Below the pieces are notes generated by a model. It did no database searches. It was not told the DNA's origin and worked only from the letters and a program-made list of their open reading frames with translations. From Nocardiopsis_C rhodophaea (GTDB lineage Bacteria > Actinomycetota > Actinomycetes > Streptosporangiales > Streptosporangiaceae): a DNA stretch of 64,000 nucleotides. Each line of letters begins with the position of its first letter. Position 1 is the stretch's first letter. Below, piece by piece: positions 17,535-26,670 of this stretch. Both the position numbers and the translations under genes were made by a program. The DNA lies in contig NZ_BAAAPC010000004.1 of the NCBI RefSeq assembly GCF_039530945.1, positions 62,001 through 126,000 on the forward strand, written 5' to 3'.

Positions 17535-18186
17535 GCGGGCTTCAGGGCTCCTTTCGCGCATCCAGCCGATACCCGGACACCTCGGCCGGGGACCGTGAAT
17601 GTGAGGTTGTCCATCTTTATGGTGATCTGCCGTGCGATCCGCGCGCGCAGAAGCGCTGGCACGGCGCGGCGGCCGACTCGTGACGGCGCGACCGCGTACC
17701 CCGGAGGACGCGGCAGGTGTGACCAACTGCGAGCTTACCGCCCACATGGACGCCGCGCTTGTCCGGGATGTCACAAATGAGCTTATGTCCCCACAACTGA
17801 GCACGGCCATAGCGTCGAAAGCGTGGCGTGCCGGGCGTTCCGGCGCAGGATATGGAAAGCTGCGGACCACGGCCGAAGCCGGCCGGGTGGCGGAAGGAGG
17901 GCGCGCCCTGCCGCATACTCGGGCAAGGGCGGGCGCGGAGGGACGAACCGCCGGGGCGGGTCGAACCCCGGTCAAAGAAGCGCCGCACGAAGTACTACAG
18001 TATGTCGTTGACGGGGCATACGGCACCTTGACCTGGCGTCTGGAGTGACCTGGATCCCCGCTGTGGCGAGCAGTGTAGATCCCTGATTTCTTTGAGGTTC
18101 AGCGTGTCTTTGTCCGTAAAACGGATCATCCCCGTCGTCATCCCCGACGAAGCGGCCCCCGCGCGGCCGGGAACACGGCGGCACTC
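17535..18186. other. Divergent tkt/ctaB control region, no gene seen
   Basis: 652 bases holding the promoters of both neighbours. It has lower GC around 17740-17830 and 18060-18130. Open frames exist on both strands but none has a ribosome site plus recognisable sequence. No clear -35/-10 pair or dyad could be assigned. Confidence 0.5.
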
Positions 18187-19167
18187 ATGGCACTGATGAA
18201 CCGATCCCCTCGCGGCGGGTCCGAGACGCCCGCTGATACGCCCCCCGCGGGCGCGTCCCGCGGCGCCCCCTCCTTCGGCGACTACGTCCGCGCCTACGTC
18301 GCACTGTCCAAGCCCCGCGTCATCGAGCTGCTGCTCATCACCACCATCCCGGTGATGTTCGTCGCGGCCGGAGGGGTACCCCCGCTGTGGACCGCGGTCG
18401 CCACCCTGCTGTTCGGCACCATGTCGGCGGCGAGCGCGAACGCCATCAACTGCTACATCGACCGCGACATCGACCAGGAGATGCGGCGCACCCGCCGCCG
18501 CCCTGTCGCCATGGACCAGGTCACCCCGCGCGGCGCCATGATCTACGGGCTGGTGCTGGCCGCCGCCTCCACCGCCGGCTTCGCGGTGTTCGTGAACTGG
18601 CTGTCGGCGGCGCTGTCGCTGTTCGCGATCGCCTTCTACATCTTCGTCTACACGATGCTGCTGAAGCGGCGTACCGCGCAGAACGTCGTGTGGGGAGGCA
18701 TCGCCGGGTGCATGCCGGTCCTCATCGGATGGTCGGCCATCACCGAGCGCCTCGACTGGGCGCCGTTCATCCTGTTCCTGGTCGTGTTCTTCTGGACACC
18801 GCCGCACACCTGGGCACTGGCCATGCGCTACCGCGAGGACTACGCCGCCGCCAAGGTCCCGATGCTGCCGGTGGTCGCCGGTGACCGCCGGGTCATGCTG
18901 GAGTGCGTGGCCTACAGCTGGGCCACCGTCCTGGTGTCGCTCCTGCTGTGGCCGGTCGCCGGGACCACGCTGGTCTACCCCCTGGTGGCTGCCGTCCTGG
19001 GCGCCCTGCTGCTGGTGCAGGCGCACCGGCTCCTGGCCAAGGTCAACGCCGGGGTCAGCGGGGCGAGACTGCAGACGATGGGCTTCTTCCACCTCTCCAA
19101 CGCCTACCTGGCCCTGCTGTTCTGCGTCGTCACCATCGACCCGCTGCTGGTCGGCATCCTTCCCTGA
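18187..19167 (+). CDS. ctaB: Protoheme IX farnesyltransferase (heme O synthase)
   Basis: 326 residues, about nine hydrophobic helices after a polar 30-residue leader. The integral-membrane prenyltransferase converts heme B plus farnesyl diphosphate to heme O for the aa3 cytochrome oxidase. The first prenyl-diphosphate motif is ANAINCYIDRDIDQEMRRT near residues 88-105 with RRRPV after it. The second loop is MRYREDYAAAKVPMLPVV near residues 220-237. LSKPRVIELLLITTIPVMF is the usual first helix. An in-frame ATG three codons on is an alternative start. Placement opposite tkt and near ctaA is the typical actinobacterial arrangement. Confidence 0.95.
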   Translation: MALMNRSPRGGSETPADTPPAGASRGAPSFGDYVRAYVALSKPRVIELLLITTIPVMFVAAGGVPPLWTAVATLLFGTMSAASANAINCYIDRDIDQEMRRTRRRPVAMDQVTPRGAMIYGLVLAAASTAGFAVFVNWLSAALSLFAIAFYIFVYTMLLKRRTAQNVVWGGIAGCMPVLIGWSAITERLDWAPFILFLVVFFWTPPHTWALAMRYREDYAAAKVPMLPVVAGDRRVMLECVAYSWATVLVSLLLWPVAGTTLVYPLVAAVLGALLLVQAHRLLAKVNAGVSGARLQTMGFFHLSNAYLALLFCVVTIDPLLVGILP

Positions 19168-19327
19168 CCTGCGCAGTCAGCGTCTGCGCGGCCCGTCCCC
19201 CGCGCGGATCCGCCGGGGGCGGTGCCGCGCCCCTGCCGCGGCCGCGGCGCCCCCGCGCCCTTCCGAACCACATCCGACCGGCGCGGACGGGCCCCCAGGA
19301 GCCCCGGACCCGTTACCATCTGGGGCC

Positions 19328-20713
19328 ATGCCCGCACTTGACACCAAGGCCATCCTCCAGGGGCGCAAGCCCGGTCGATCCACCAGCCTGACCATCGGCA
19401 TCACCGTCGGCACACTGTGCACGCTGGGGATGATCGGCTACCTGCTCCTGTCGGGGCTGGCCCAGGGCGGTGTCCACGGCATCCTCGGGTTCCTGCTGAG
19501 CCTGCTCGCGGCCGTCATCCCGGTCGCCATCCTCATCCCTCTGATCCTGCTGCTGGACCGGCTGGAACCGGAACCCGGGTCGATGCTGGTGTTCGCGTTC
19601 CTGTGGGGCGCGGGCGTCGCGGTGGTCGTCTCGTTCATCCTCAACACCCTGGGCATGGAGGCGGTCGCCGTCCCCGTCTTCGGCGCCGACCTCGGCCACA
19701 TGCTGAGCACGTCCGTCGGCGCCCCGCTCGTCGAGGAGAGCGCCAAGGGCATCGTGCTGCTCCTGCTGCTGTGGCGGCGCCGCCACGAGATCGACTCCTT
19801 CACCGACGGCGTCACCTACGCCGCCATGGTCGCCACCGGCTTCGCCTTCACCGAGAACGTGCTGTACTTCCTCAGCTCGTTTTTCTCCGAGGGCTTCTTC
19901 GGCCTGGTCTTCACCTTCGTGCTGCGCGGCCTGGTCGCCCCGTTCGGGCACCCGATCTACACCTCGATGATCGGCATCGGCGTCGCCTATGCCGCGATGA
20001 ACCGCGGGGTGCTGCGCTTCCTGGCCCCCGTGGCGGGCTGGGTCGCCGCGGTGCTGCTGCACGCGCTATGGAACGGTTCGACGTTCTTCGGCTGGGTCGG
20101 GCTGGGTGTCGCCTACCTCGTGCTCTTCTTCGTGCTGATGGGGATCGTGGTGATCGCCGTACAGGACCGGCGCCGCCAGGTTGAGGCGATCTCCTCCTAC
20201 CTGCCCACCTACACCCCCACCGGTCTGGTGACCCCCGCCGACATCCGGATGCTCAGCTCGATGAAGGGCCGCCGCGGGGCGCGGGCCTGGGCGCAGCGCA
20301 ACGCCGGGCAGCGCGGGCGCCAGGCGATGAAGGACTACCAGCTCGCCGCGACCGAGCTCGCCCTGCTCCACCAGCGCCTGGACCGCGGGGTGGCCCGCCC
20401 CCACTGGGAGGGGCGCCGCGACTCCTTCCTGGCGCTGATGCACGTGGCGCGGGAGGCGTTCCTCGGCCGGGTCCAGCAGCCGGTCGCCCCGGGCTGGGCG
20501 GCTAACCCCACCGACTCCGGCTTCCTCAAGCGTGCCGACTTCGCCCACGTCATCGCCAGTGCCCAGGACCAGCGCGGGCAGCGCCCCACCCCGCCTCGGC
20601 CGACCGGCGGCGGGCCAGCCCAGCAGGGGCGCCAGGGGCCGGGCACCCCGCCTAGCGGAGATCAGCCGCGGCCGGGTCCGCACGGCCCCGAGGGGCCCGC
20701 TCAGGGCCGCTGA
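19328..20713 (+). CDS. PrsW-family intramembrane metalloprotease
   Basis: 461 residues with about eight hydrophobic helices in the first 290 and a long soluble C-terminal tail. Catalytic-type motifs of the PrsW/CPBP clan are present: VEESAKG (EExxK) near residue 137, FAFTENVLYF near 175, FGHPIYTS near 211 and HALWNGS near 242. Family members cleave membrane proteins such as anti-sigma factors; the target here is unknown. The tail (about 300-461) contains helical then Pro/Gly/Gln-rich low-complexity sequence. Its last 62 bases overlap the ctaA gene antisense. The start ATG lacks a strong ribosome site. Confidence 0.82.
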   Translation: MPALDTKAILQGRKPGRSTSLTIGITVGTLCTLGMIGYLLLSGLAQGGVHGILGFLLSLLAAVIPVAILIPLILLLDRLEPEPGSMLVFAFLWGAGVAVVVSFILNTLGMEAVAVPVFGADLGHMLSTSVGAPLVEESAKGIVLLLLLWRRRHEIDSFTDGVTYAAMVATGFAFTENVLYFLSSFFSEGFFGLVFTFVLRGLVAPFGHPIYTSMIGIGVAYAAMNRGVLRFLAPVAGWVAAVLLHALWNGSTFFGWVGLGVAYLVLFFVLMGIVVIAVQDRRRQVEAISSYLPTYTPTGLVTPADIRMLSSMKGRRGARAWAQRNAGQRGRQAMKDYQLAATELALLHQRLDRGVARPHWEGRRDSFLALMHVAREAFLGRVQQPVAPGWAANPTDSGFLKRADFAHVIASAQDQRGQRPTPPRPTGGGPAQQGRQGPGTPPSGDQPRPGPHGPEGPAQGR

Positions 20714-21725
20714 TGGCCACGCGCTCGGCTGTCGCGAAGTAGAGCCGCAGGATCGCGATCCACGTCAGCGCCGACCCGAGCACATGCAGCACCACCAGCC
20801 CCTCGGGAAGGCCCAGCAGGTACTGGGTGTAGCCGATCACGCCCTGTCCGAGGATCACGGCGATGAGCAGCCACGACTGTGTCCGCGCGGTGCGGGGCGC
20901 GTCGCTCCGCGCCAGCAGTACCGCCATGGCGACGGCGCCGATGAGCGTGCACCAGGCCAGCGCGGAGTGGATCCGGACGACGAGGACCATGTCGAAGCCC
21001 CAGCGCGGTGCCTCCGCGTCCCCGCCGTGCGGGCCGTTGCCGGTGACCACGGTTCCGGCGGCCAGCAGCACGAAGCCGAGCACGACGAGCGCTGTGGCAA
21101 GGTGGCGCGCGGCGGGGGCGACGGTCAGTCGCAGCTCGCCCTGCGGCTCGCGGCAGCGCACGTAGAACGCCACCGTCAGGATGACGACGAGCGTGGAGAG
21201 CAGAAAGTGCGCGGCCACCGAGGCCGGGTGCAGCTTGCTCCACACCGTGATGCCGCCGACCACGCCCTGGCCCAGGACGCCGACGGGGATGATCGCCGCC
21301 AGGCGCGTCAGATCGCGGCGGCGCGGTCGCATGCGCAGGCAGGCGACGAGCACGATGATGCCGACCGCCATCACGAGGAAGGTCAGCGTGCGGTTGCCGA
21401 ACTCGATGGCGGCGTTGATCGCGGAGTGGTCGGTGGCGACGGGAACGAAGCTGTCCTCGGTGCACTTGGGCCACTCCGAGCAGCCCAGCCCCGACGAGGT
21501 CACCCGCACTGTCGCGCCGGTGACGGCGATGCCCGCGTTGAAAATGATGTTCCCCAGCGCCCACCAGCGCAGCGTGCGGGTGGTCGGATTCCAGATGGTC
21601 CGGGCGAGCAGGACCAGCGCGACGACGCCGGCGACGGCGAACGCGACCTGCCAGGCCCACAGGGGGACGGAGAGGAATTCGATAGCGTCCGTCGCGAGCG
21701 CGGCCGGACCGGGGTCACCAATCAT
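20652..21725 (-). CDS. ctaA: Heme A synthase (COX15/CtaA)
   Basis: 357 residues, eight hydrophobic helices. It oxidises the methyl group of heme O to give heme A for cytochrome aa3 oxidase, working after CtaB. The GATVRVTSSGLGCSEWPKC loop (with its Cys pair) lies near residues 69-87. Heme-ligand histidines appear in DHSAINAAIEFGNR, SVAAHFLL, VVRIHSALAW and VVLHVLGSALTW. It faces the prsW-like gene tail to tail with a 62-base overlap, and the C-terminal 25 residues are poorly conserved, so a slightly earlier functional end is harmless. Confidence 0.93.
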   Translation of the reverse strand: MIGDPGPAALATDAIEFLSVPLWAWQVAFAVAGVVALVLLARTIWNPTTRTLRWWALGNIIFNAGIAVTGATVRVTSSGLGCSEWPKCTEDSFVPVATDHSAINAAIEFGNRTLTFLVMAVGIIVLVACLRMRPRRRDLTRLAAIIPVGVLGQGVVGGITVWSKLHPASVAAHFLLSTLVVILTVAFYVRCREPQGELRLTVAPAARHLATALVVLGFVLLAAGTVVTGNGPHGGDAEAPRWGFDMVLVVRIHSALAWCTLIGAVAMAVLLARSDAPRTARTQSWLLIAVILGQGVIGYTQYLLGLPEGLVVLHVLGSALTWIAILRLYFATAERVAISGPERAPRGRADPAAADLR

Positions 21726-21851
21726 ACGACGAACTGTAGTAGACGACGGTGGCCGCCCTCGTCAGGGGCGAGCCGGGCGGTCGGTGGTGTCGCGGGGCCG
21801 ACCCCGCGGTCGTGTGCGGGCGGCCCGCGGCCCGGGGGAGAGACTAAGAGG

Positions 21852-22880
21852 CTAGGAGACGGGGCCGGTGCCGGGTGGCCGGGGCGTCGCGGCCCGTTGT
21901 TCTCTGTCGTCCTGTGGGCCCGGGTCGGGGCGCGGGCGCCGCGCGCGGGTGGCGCCCGCGCTGGCACCGACCACGCAGGCCACAGCGATCCACTGCCACA
22001 CCGACAGCAGTTCGCCGAGCAGTACCAGCCCGATCAGCGCGGCGGCCGCTGGTTGCAGGCTCATCAGGATGCCGAAGACCCGCGGCGGCATGCGGCGCAG
22101 CGCGTGCATCTCCAGCGAGTAGGGCACCACCGACGACAGCACCCCCACCGCCAGGCCCAACAGCAGCAGACGCGGGTCCAGCAGCGCGGTGCCTCCCGCG
22201 GCGACCGCGGCGGGGGAGAGCAGCACCACGCCCGCCAGGCTGGCGATCGCCAGTCCGGAGGTTCCGGTGAACCGCCGCCCGGTGGCGGCGCTGAGCAGGA
22301 TGTAGCAGGCCCACGCCCCGGCCGCGAGGAGGGCGAAGGCGAGCCCCGCGAGGTCGATGGCGCCGTCGCCGCGGCCGAGCAGCACGACGCCCGTACCGGC
22401 GAGCACCACCCACACGAGGTCCAGTGCGCGCCGGGAGCCGATGAGGGCGAGGGCAAGCGGGCCGAGGAACTCGACGGTGACCGCGATCCCCAGCGGGATG
22501 CGCGCGATGGCCTGGTAGATCGCCCAGTTCATCCCGGCGAGCGCCATCCCGAAGCCGAGGACGACCAGCCAGTCGGCCCGGGTCCGTCCGCGCAGGGCGG
22601 GCCGGGCCACCACCGTGAGCAGAACGGCCGAGGTGAGCAGCCGCAGCCACACCACCGTGCTCGGCGGCAGCACGGCGAACAGGTTTTTGGCGATCCCCGC
22701 GCCCGCTTGCACGGACAGGATGCCGATCAGGATCATCCCTGTCGGCGGGACCGCGTCACCGGCTGTGCGCAGCAGGGTTCCGGCGCTCGGCAGTCGGCCC
22801 CACAGGGCACCCCCGCGATCGTTCACCGCTGTGTTGGCACTCACGACCGACCATCCTACGAATGACGTGGGGGAGCTCAC
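21852..22880 (-). CDS. EamA-family drug/metabolite exporter (RhtA-like)
   Basis: 342 residues if begun at GTG 22880. Starts at GTG 22844 or ATG 22736 are also in frame, the latter next to the first helix. Ten hydrophobic helices form two EamA repeats: LLTVVARPALRGRTRADWLVVLGFGMALAGMN in the first and VVPYSLEMHALRRMPPRVFGILMSLQPAAAALIGLVLLGE in the second. The second motif is typical of RhtA-type amino acid exporters (threonine/homoserine). It lies next to ctaA but belongs to the accessory block inserted between ctaA and the ABC/suf genes. Confidence 0.82.
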   Translation of the reverse strand: MSSPTSFVGWSVVSANTAVNDRGGALWGRLPSAGTLLRTAGDAVPPTGMILIGILSVQAGAGIAKNLFAVLPPSTVVWLRLLTSAVLLTVVARPALRGRTRADWLVVLGFGMALAGMNWAIYQAIARIPLGIAVTVEFLGPLALALIGSRRALDLVWVVLAGTGVVLLGRGDGAIDLAGLAFALLAAGAWACYILLSAATGRRFTGTSGLAIASLAGVVLLSPAAVAAGGTALLDPRLLLLGLAVGVLSSVVPYSLEMHALRRMPPRVFGILMSLQPAAAALIGLVLLGELLSVWQWIAVACVVGASAGATRARRPRPDPGPQDDREQRAATPRPPGTGPVS

Positions 22881-23214
22881 GCCGTTGAACGGCTCTCATT
22901 GGCGCGAGTGCAGGTCAGCGACGCTTACCGTGTCCAAGTGCCGTGAAGGGCCCTGAGCCGGGGTCCGCCACCGCACGCGGGGACCGGCCGCACGGCCCGG
23001 ACTCGACGGATTCCTCCGGGCGCGCCAGGAGCCGCCCACGCCGCACCTTCCGCGCCCGACGCGCGCGGTATGGCACGGCCGCGGACCGCCCGGCGGGCGC
23101 CGGCCGGAATCGACGGGGGAATCCATCGGAGCGGGCCGGAAAGCGTCCGCCCGGTCACACCATCGACCTGTCGGCACGGGCGCCGTCGCGCCCGCAACGG
23201 AAACGGATGCCACT
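22881..23214. other. Divergent EamA/permease control region
   Basis: 334 bases between head-to-head transporters. It contains CCGTT-GA-AACGG-like short dyads near 22882-22893 but no convincing gene. Open frames spanning it have no ribosome sites. Confidence 0.4.
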
Positions 23215-24633
23215 GTGGCTGTATCGCAGGCGGAACGGGCACCGCTGCAGGAGGAACACTCCCGCCCGGACAGGGGCGGTCGTGGCGCCCTCGGCCTGCC
23301 CATGGCGACCGCACTGGTCATGGGCAACATCGTCGGCATCGGCATCTTCCTGCTCCCGGCCGAGATGGCCGGCTTTGGCACGGTTAGCCTGGTGGCGTTC
23401 GCGCTGGTGTCCCTCGGTGCTGTGGCGCTTGCCGCCGTCTTCGGCCGCCTTGCCGCGCGACTGCCCGCACCCGGCGGGCCCTACGCCTATGCCCGCGCCG
23501 CCTTCGGGGACTTCACCGGATTCTGGATCGCCTGGTCGTTCTGGATCACCACGTGGGCCGGGATCGCCGGGATCGCGGTGGCCTGGACCGGCTACGCCAA
23601 CCACTTCCTGGGCTGGGAGTCGAACGAGGGGCGGGCCGCCGTCGCCCTGGCCGGTGTCTGGATCCCGGCCATGATCAACCTGCTGGGCGTGCGCGTTATG
23701 GGCGCCATCCAGGTGATCAGCACCATCGCCAAGTTCGTTCCGCTGGTGCTGGTGGCGGTCATCGGCCTGTTCTTCATCGACCCGGCCAACTACGGGCCGT
23801 TCAACGCCACCGGCGGGTCGCTGCTGACCGCGGTCTCGATGGCTGGTGCCGTCCTGCTCTTCGTCTACTCGGGCGTGGAGAGCGCCTCCGTCGCCGCCGA
23901 GAAGGTGCGCGACCCCCGCCGCAACGTCGGCCGCGCCACGGTCATCGGCACGCTGGCCTGCTCCGCCGTCTACCTGCTGTGCCTGGTGTCGATGATGGGT
24001 GTGGTCCCGAGCCAGGAACTGGCCGGCTCCCGGGCGCCGTTCGCCCTCGCCGCCGACACCATGTTCGGCGGGGTTTTCTGGGGCTCGGCTGTGGCCCTGA
24101 TGGCGGTGGTCTCCGGGCTGGGCGCGATGAACGGCTGGATGATGGTGGTCGCCGAGATGCCCATGGCCGCCGCGCGCGACGGCCTGTTTCCCCGGTTCCT
24201 GGACCGCGTGAACCGCCGCGGCGTGCCGCACACGGGCGTGCTCGCCGGAGCGGTCATGGCCTCGCTGGTCATCATCGGCAACTTCTATGGCGCGGCGGAC
24301 GCGTTCCGCTCGATCGTCCTGCTGGCCACCTTCACTTCCGTGGTGCCCTACTTCTTCTCCGCCTGCGCCCAGCTGTACTGGCTGGCCACCGGCGCCCGGC
24401 CGGTGAGCGCCGCCCGCCTCGCCGTGGACGCGGTCCTGGCCGCGCTGGCGCTGCTCTTCTCCCTGTGGATGGTGATCGGCGCCGGAGCCGAGGCGACCTT
24501 CCAGGGCGTGATCATCATGCTGCTGGGGGTGCCGATCTATACCGTCGTCAAGGCCCGACGCGAACGCGAGCGAGCGAGCGGAGGCGTCGATGCCGCTCCG
24601 GCCGGAGGCCCGGTTGCTTCGGCGGTGGAGTGA
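23215..24633 (+). CDS. APC-family permease, ArcD/AdiC-like
   Basis: 472 residues, 12 hydrophobic helices, GTG start. The GNIVGIGIFLLPAEMAGFG motif and GGPYAYARAAFGDFTGFWIAWSFW identify the basic amino acid/polyamine antiporter branch (AdiC/PotE). Given the arginine deiminase gene 260 bases downstream on the same strand, import of arginine or arginine/ornithine exchange is the likely role. That is an inference from context. The last 24 codons lie inside copy one of a 106-bp tandem repeat, so the C-terminus (ERASGG to ASAVE) is repeat-derived and poorly conserved. Confidence 0.85.
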   Translation: MAVSQAERAPLQEEHSRPDRGGRGALGLPMATALVMGNIVGIGIFLLPAEMAGFGTVSLVAFALVSLGAVALAAVFGRLAARLPAPGGPYAYARAAFGDFTGFWIAWSFWITTWAGIAGIAVAWTGYANHFLGWESNEGRAAVALAGVWIPAMINLLGVRVMGAIQVISTIAKFVPLVLVAVIGLFFIDPANYGPFNATGGSLLTAVSMAGAVLLFVYSGVESASVAAEKVRDPRRNVGRATVIGTLACSAVYLLCLVSMMGVVPSQELAGSRAPFALAADTMFGGVFWGSAVALMAVVSGLGAMNGWMMVVAEMPMAAARDGLFPRFLDRVNRRGVPHTGVLAGAVMASLVIIGNFYGAADAFRSIVLLATFTSVVPYFFSACAQLYWLATGARPVSAARLAVDAVLAALALLFSLWMVIGAGAEATFQGVIIMLLGVPIYTVVKARRERERASGGVDAAPAGGPVASAVE

Positions 24634-24759
24634 GTGAGGAGTGTGAGCGCGGGGGTGGTGCTGTCGCGAACGCGATCGAGCGAGCGGAGGCGTCGATGCC
24701 GCTTCGGCCGGAGGCCCGGTTGCTTCGGCGGTGGAGTGAGTGAGGAGCGGGAGCGCGGC
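24561..24759. repeat. Tandem duplication, 106-bp period
   Basis: Copy one begins at 24561 and copy two at 24667. About 93 bases are shared with only a few differences, including the stretches GAGGCGTCGATGCCGCT and GGCGGTGGAGTGAGTGAGGA. Copy one encodes the permease C-terminus and stop; copy two is non-coding and, because 106 is not a multiple of 3, falls in another frame. The unit resembles a dispersed extragenic repeat. Confidence 0.85.
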
Positions 24760-24893
24760 GTAGCCGCTCCTACCAGCTCCTGACCCTCACCACCCCGGTG
24801 GGAAACGGCGCCGCGCCGGTCCCACCGGGGTTCGCGGAGAGCGCGCGGGGAATGTTTCCGGCGTTGCGAATTCGCGAGAGAAACCGAGGCACC

Positions 24894-26114
24894 ATGGGGT
24901 TTTCGGTCGCGTCGGAGGTGGGGCGGCTCCGTCAGGTGGTCGTCCACCGCCCGGATCTGGAACTTAAACGGCTCACCCCGTCGAACAACGACGAGCTGCT
25001 CTTCGACGATGTCCTGTGGGTCCGGCGCGCCCAGGAGGAGCACGACGCCTTCGTCGAGCAGCTCTACGACCGGGGCATCCGGGTGCACTACTTCCACCGG
25101 CTGCTCCGGGACGTCCTGGAGATCCCCGAGGCCCGCGCCTACGTCCTCGGCAGCATCCTGGACGACCGCTTCTTCGGGCCGATGGCGGTCGACGCTATTC
25201 GCACCGCCTTCGACGCCATGGACGCCGAGACGCTGTGCCGCTTCCTCATCGGCGGCATCACCAAGCGCGAACTGCTCCAGCGCATGACCGAGCCCAGATC
25301 GGTCTGGTTCCACACCCTCGGCACGGACGACTTCGTCCTCACCCCGCTGCCCAACCACATCTTCACCCGCGACACCTCCTGCTGGCTGTACAACGGGGTC
25401 TCCATCAACCCGATGCGCAAGAAGGCGCGGCGCCGCGAGACCATCCACTACGAGGCGGTCTACGCCTGGCATCCGATGTTCGCCGGGGCCGACTTCGAGG
25501 TCTGGAACCCCGGCCGGGCGTGGGCTCCGGCGACTATCGAGGGCGGCGACGTCATGCCTATCGGCAACCGGGCTGTGCTGATCGGGCTGAGCGAGCGGAC
25601 CCGGCCGCAGGCCGTGGAGCTGCTCGCGCACGAACTCTTCGCCCGCGGCGGAGCCGACCGGATCCTCGGACTGTGGATGCCCAAGGCTCGCGCGGTGATG
25701 CACCTCGACACCGTGATGACCAACGTGGACTACGGGGTGTTCACCAAGTACGCGGGTCTGGGCATGCTGCCGTCCTACACCATCGAGCCGGGCGACAACG
25801 AGAAGGAACTCAAGGTCACCGACCACCCGCCCGACGACATGCACCGCGCGATCGCGCACGCCGCGGGCCTCGACGACATCACGGTGCTCACCCCCACCCA
25901 GGACGTGTTCTCCACGGAGCGCGAGCAGTGGGATGACGGCTGCAACGTCTTCGCGGTGGAACCGGGCGTGGTGATCGCCTACGAGCGGAACATGACCTCC
26001 AACACCTCCCTGCGCAAGAACGGCATCGAGGTCATCACCATCGGCGGCAGCGAACTGGGCCGGGGAAGGGGCGGGCCGCACTGCATGACCTGCCCGATCG
26101 AGCGCGACGCCTGA
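24894..26114 (+). CDS. arcA: Arginine deiminase
   Basis: 406 residues from ATG 24894 (CGAGG five bases upstream). An in-frame start at 24798 adds unconserved sequence. It hydrolyses arginine to citrulline and ammonia. Family motifs run in order: GFSVASEVGRLRQVVVHRP, LPNHIFTRDTSCW (active-site Asp region), IEGGDVMPIGN, HLDTVMTNVDYGVFTKY, and the nucleophile HCMTCPI near the C-terminus. No carbamate kinase or ornithine transcarbamylase gene is beside it, so the remaining pathway steps must be elsewhere or the enzyme serves acid or nitrogen stress. The ArcD-like permease upstream is the likely partner. Confidence 0.95.
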   Translation: MGFSVASEVGRLRQVVVHRPDLELKRLTPSNNDELLFDDVLWVRRAQEEHDAFVEQLYDRGIRVHYFHRLLRDVLEIPEARAYVLGSILDDRFFGPMAVDAIRTAFDAMDAETLCRFLIGGITKRELLQRMTEPRSVWFHTLGTDDFVLTPLPNHIFTRDTSCWLYNGVSINPMRKKARRRETIHYEAVYAWHPMFAGADFEVWNPGRAWAPATIEGGDVMPIGNRAVLIGLSERTRPQAVELLAHELFARGGADRILGLWMPKARAVMHLDTVMTNVDYGVFTKYAGLGMLPSYTIEPGDNEKELKVTDHPPDDMHRAIAHAAGLDDITVLTPTQDVFSTEREQWDDGCNVFAVEPGVVIAYERNMTSNTSLRKNGIEVITIGGSELGRGRGGPHCMTCPIERDA

Positions 26115-26127
26115 GCGGGCGCGATGG

Positions 26128-26151
26128 CGTCAGGCCCCCGGGGGTCTGACG
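26128..26151 (+). terminator. Terminator after arcA
   Basis: Dyad CGTCAG-CCCCCGGGGG-CTGACG type with one G-T wobble pair, 14 bases beyond the arcA stop and followed by TTCT. Confidence 0.65.
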
Positions 26152-26347
26152 TTCTGACCCGCCGGGAGCGGGCGGCTCCACACGACGACGGCCCCGACAG
26201 TAACCAGAAGGAGGGGCGGTCCCAGATGTCGAACCAGCACACACCGGGGCACCCCAATGACGTCCCCCGAGCGACCCTGCCGATGCGACCGGACACTCCA
26301 CCGCACCTTTGCCGGGGCGGTCAATCGACGGGGGAGTCCGGAGAATT

Positions 26348-26367
26348 GGTGGGATTCCCATCCCACC
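26348..26367. promoter_or_regulatory. VapB operator candidate and leaderless promoter
   Basis: GGTGGGA-N6-TCCCACC dyad. A TAGCTT hexamer at 26374-26379 lies six bases before the antitoxin ATG, spaced like the -10 of a leaderless transcript, so a bound repressor would cover the -35 region. No ribosome site precedes the gene. Confidence 0.55.
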
Positions 26368-26385
26368 GGCGTGTAGCTTGTGCCT

Positions 26386-26670
26386 ATGAGCGTACGCAAG
26401 CTCTCGATCTCGGTCCCACCTGAGGTCGAGGAGATGATCAAGGCCTCTGCTGCCAAGGAGGGCCAGCCGGTGTCCGCCTGGCTGGCACATGCGGCCGTGC
26501 AGCAAGCGATGGAGGCTGCCCGCATCGAGGAAGGCCGAGAGGCAGCCCGGGAACTTGTAGCCGAGTATGAAGCGGAGTTCGGGCCGCTGCCGGAAGAGTC
26601 TCGGGAGAAAGCGCGCGAATTCATGCGGGAGGCCGGGTTGCTGGACGATCAGTGGCCGGCGGCGGGTTGA
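26386..26670 (+). CDS. vapB: VapB-like ribbon-helix-helix antitoxin
   Basis: 94 residues. The N-terminus SVRKLSISVPPEVEEMIKASAAKEG is the strand-helix-helix DNA-binding fold, followed by VSAWLAHAAVQQAMEAARIEEG. The acidic C-terminal half (EAEFGPLPEESREKAREFM) would wrap the toxin. The stop overlaps the next start as TGATG, tying it to the PIN-domain gene. The ATG at 26386 is chosen; a GTG two codons earlier is in frame. The GC content is lower than neighbours (about 62 percent by eye), which fits a mobile toxin-antitoxin cassette. Autorepression through the upstream dyad is likely. Confidence 0.85.
   Translation: MSVRKLSISVPPEVEEMIKASAAKEGQPVSAWLAHAAVQQAMEAARIEEGREAARELVAEYEAEFGPLPEESREKAREFMREAGLLDDQWPAAG

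Noticed and set aside
13845..17780. A 1311-residue open frame on the plus strand across tal and tkt
   Set aside because: It is the complementary-strand shadow of tal and tkt, with no domains or ribosome site; long antisense frames are normal at this GC content.
17632..18048. A 138-residue frame in the tkt/ctaB gap
   Set aside because: Weak start, no family resemblance, and frames on all strands are open there.
26226..26423. A short frame (MSNQHTPGHPNDV...) with a good ribosome site (AAGGAGG) upstream of vapB
   Set aside because: It overlaps the vapB operator and N-terminus in another frame and has no recognisable sequence; the site may be chance. Left out as a gene.
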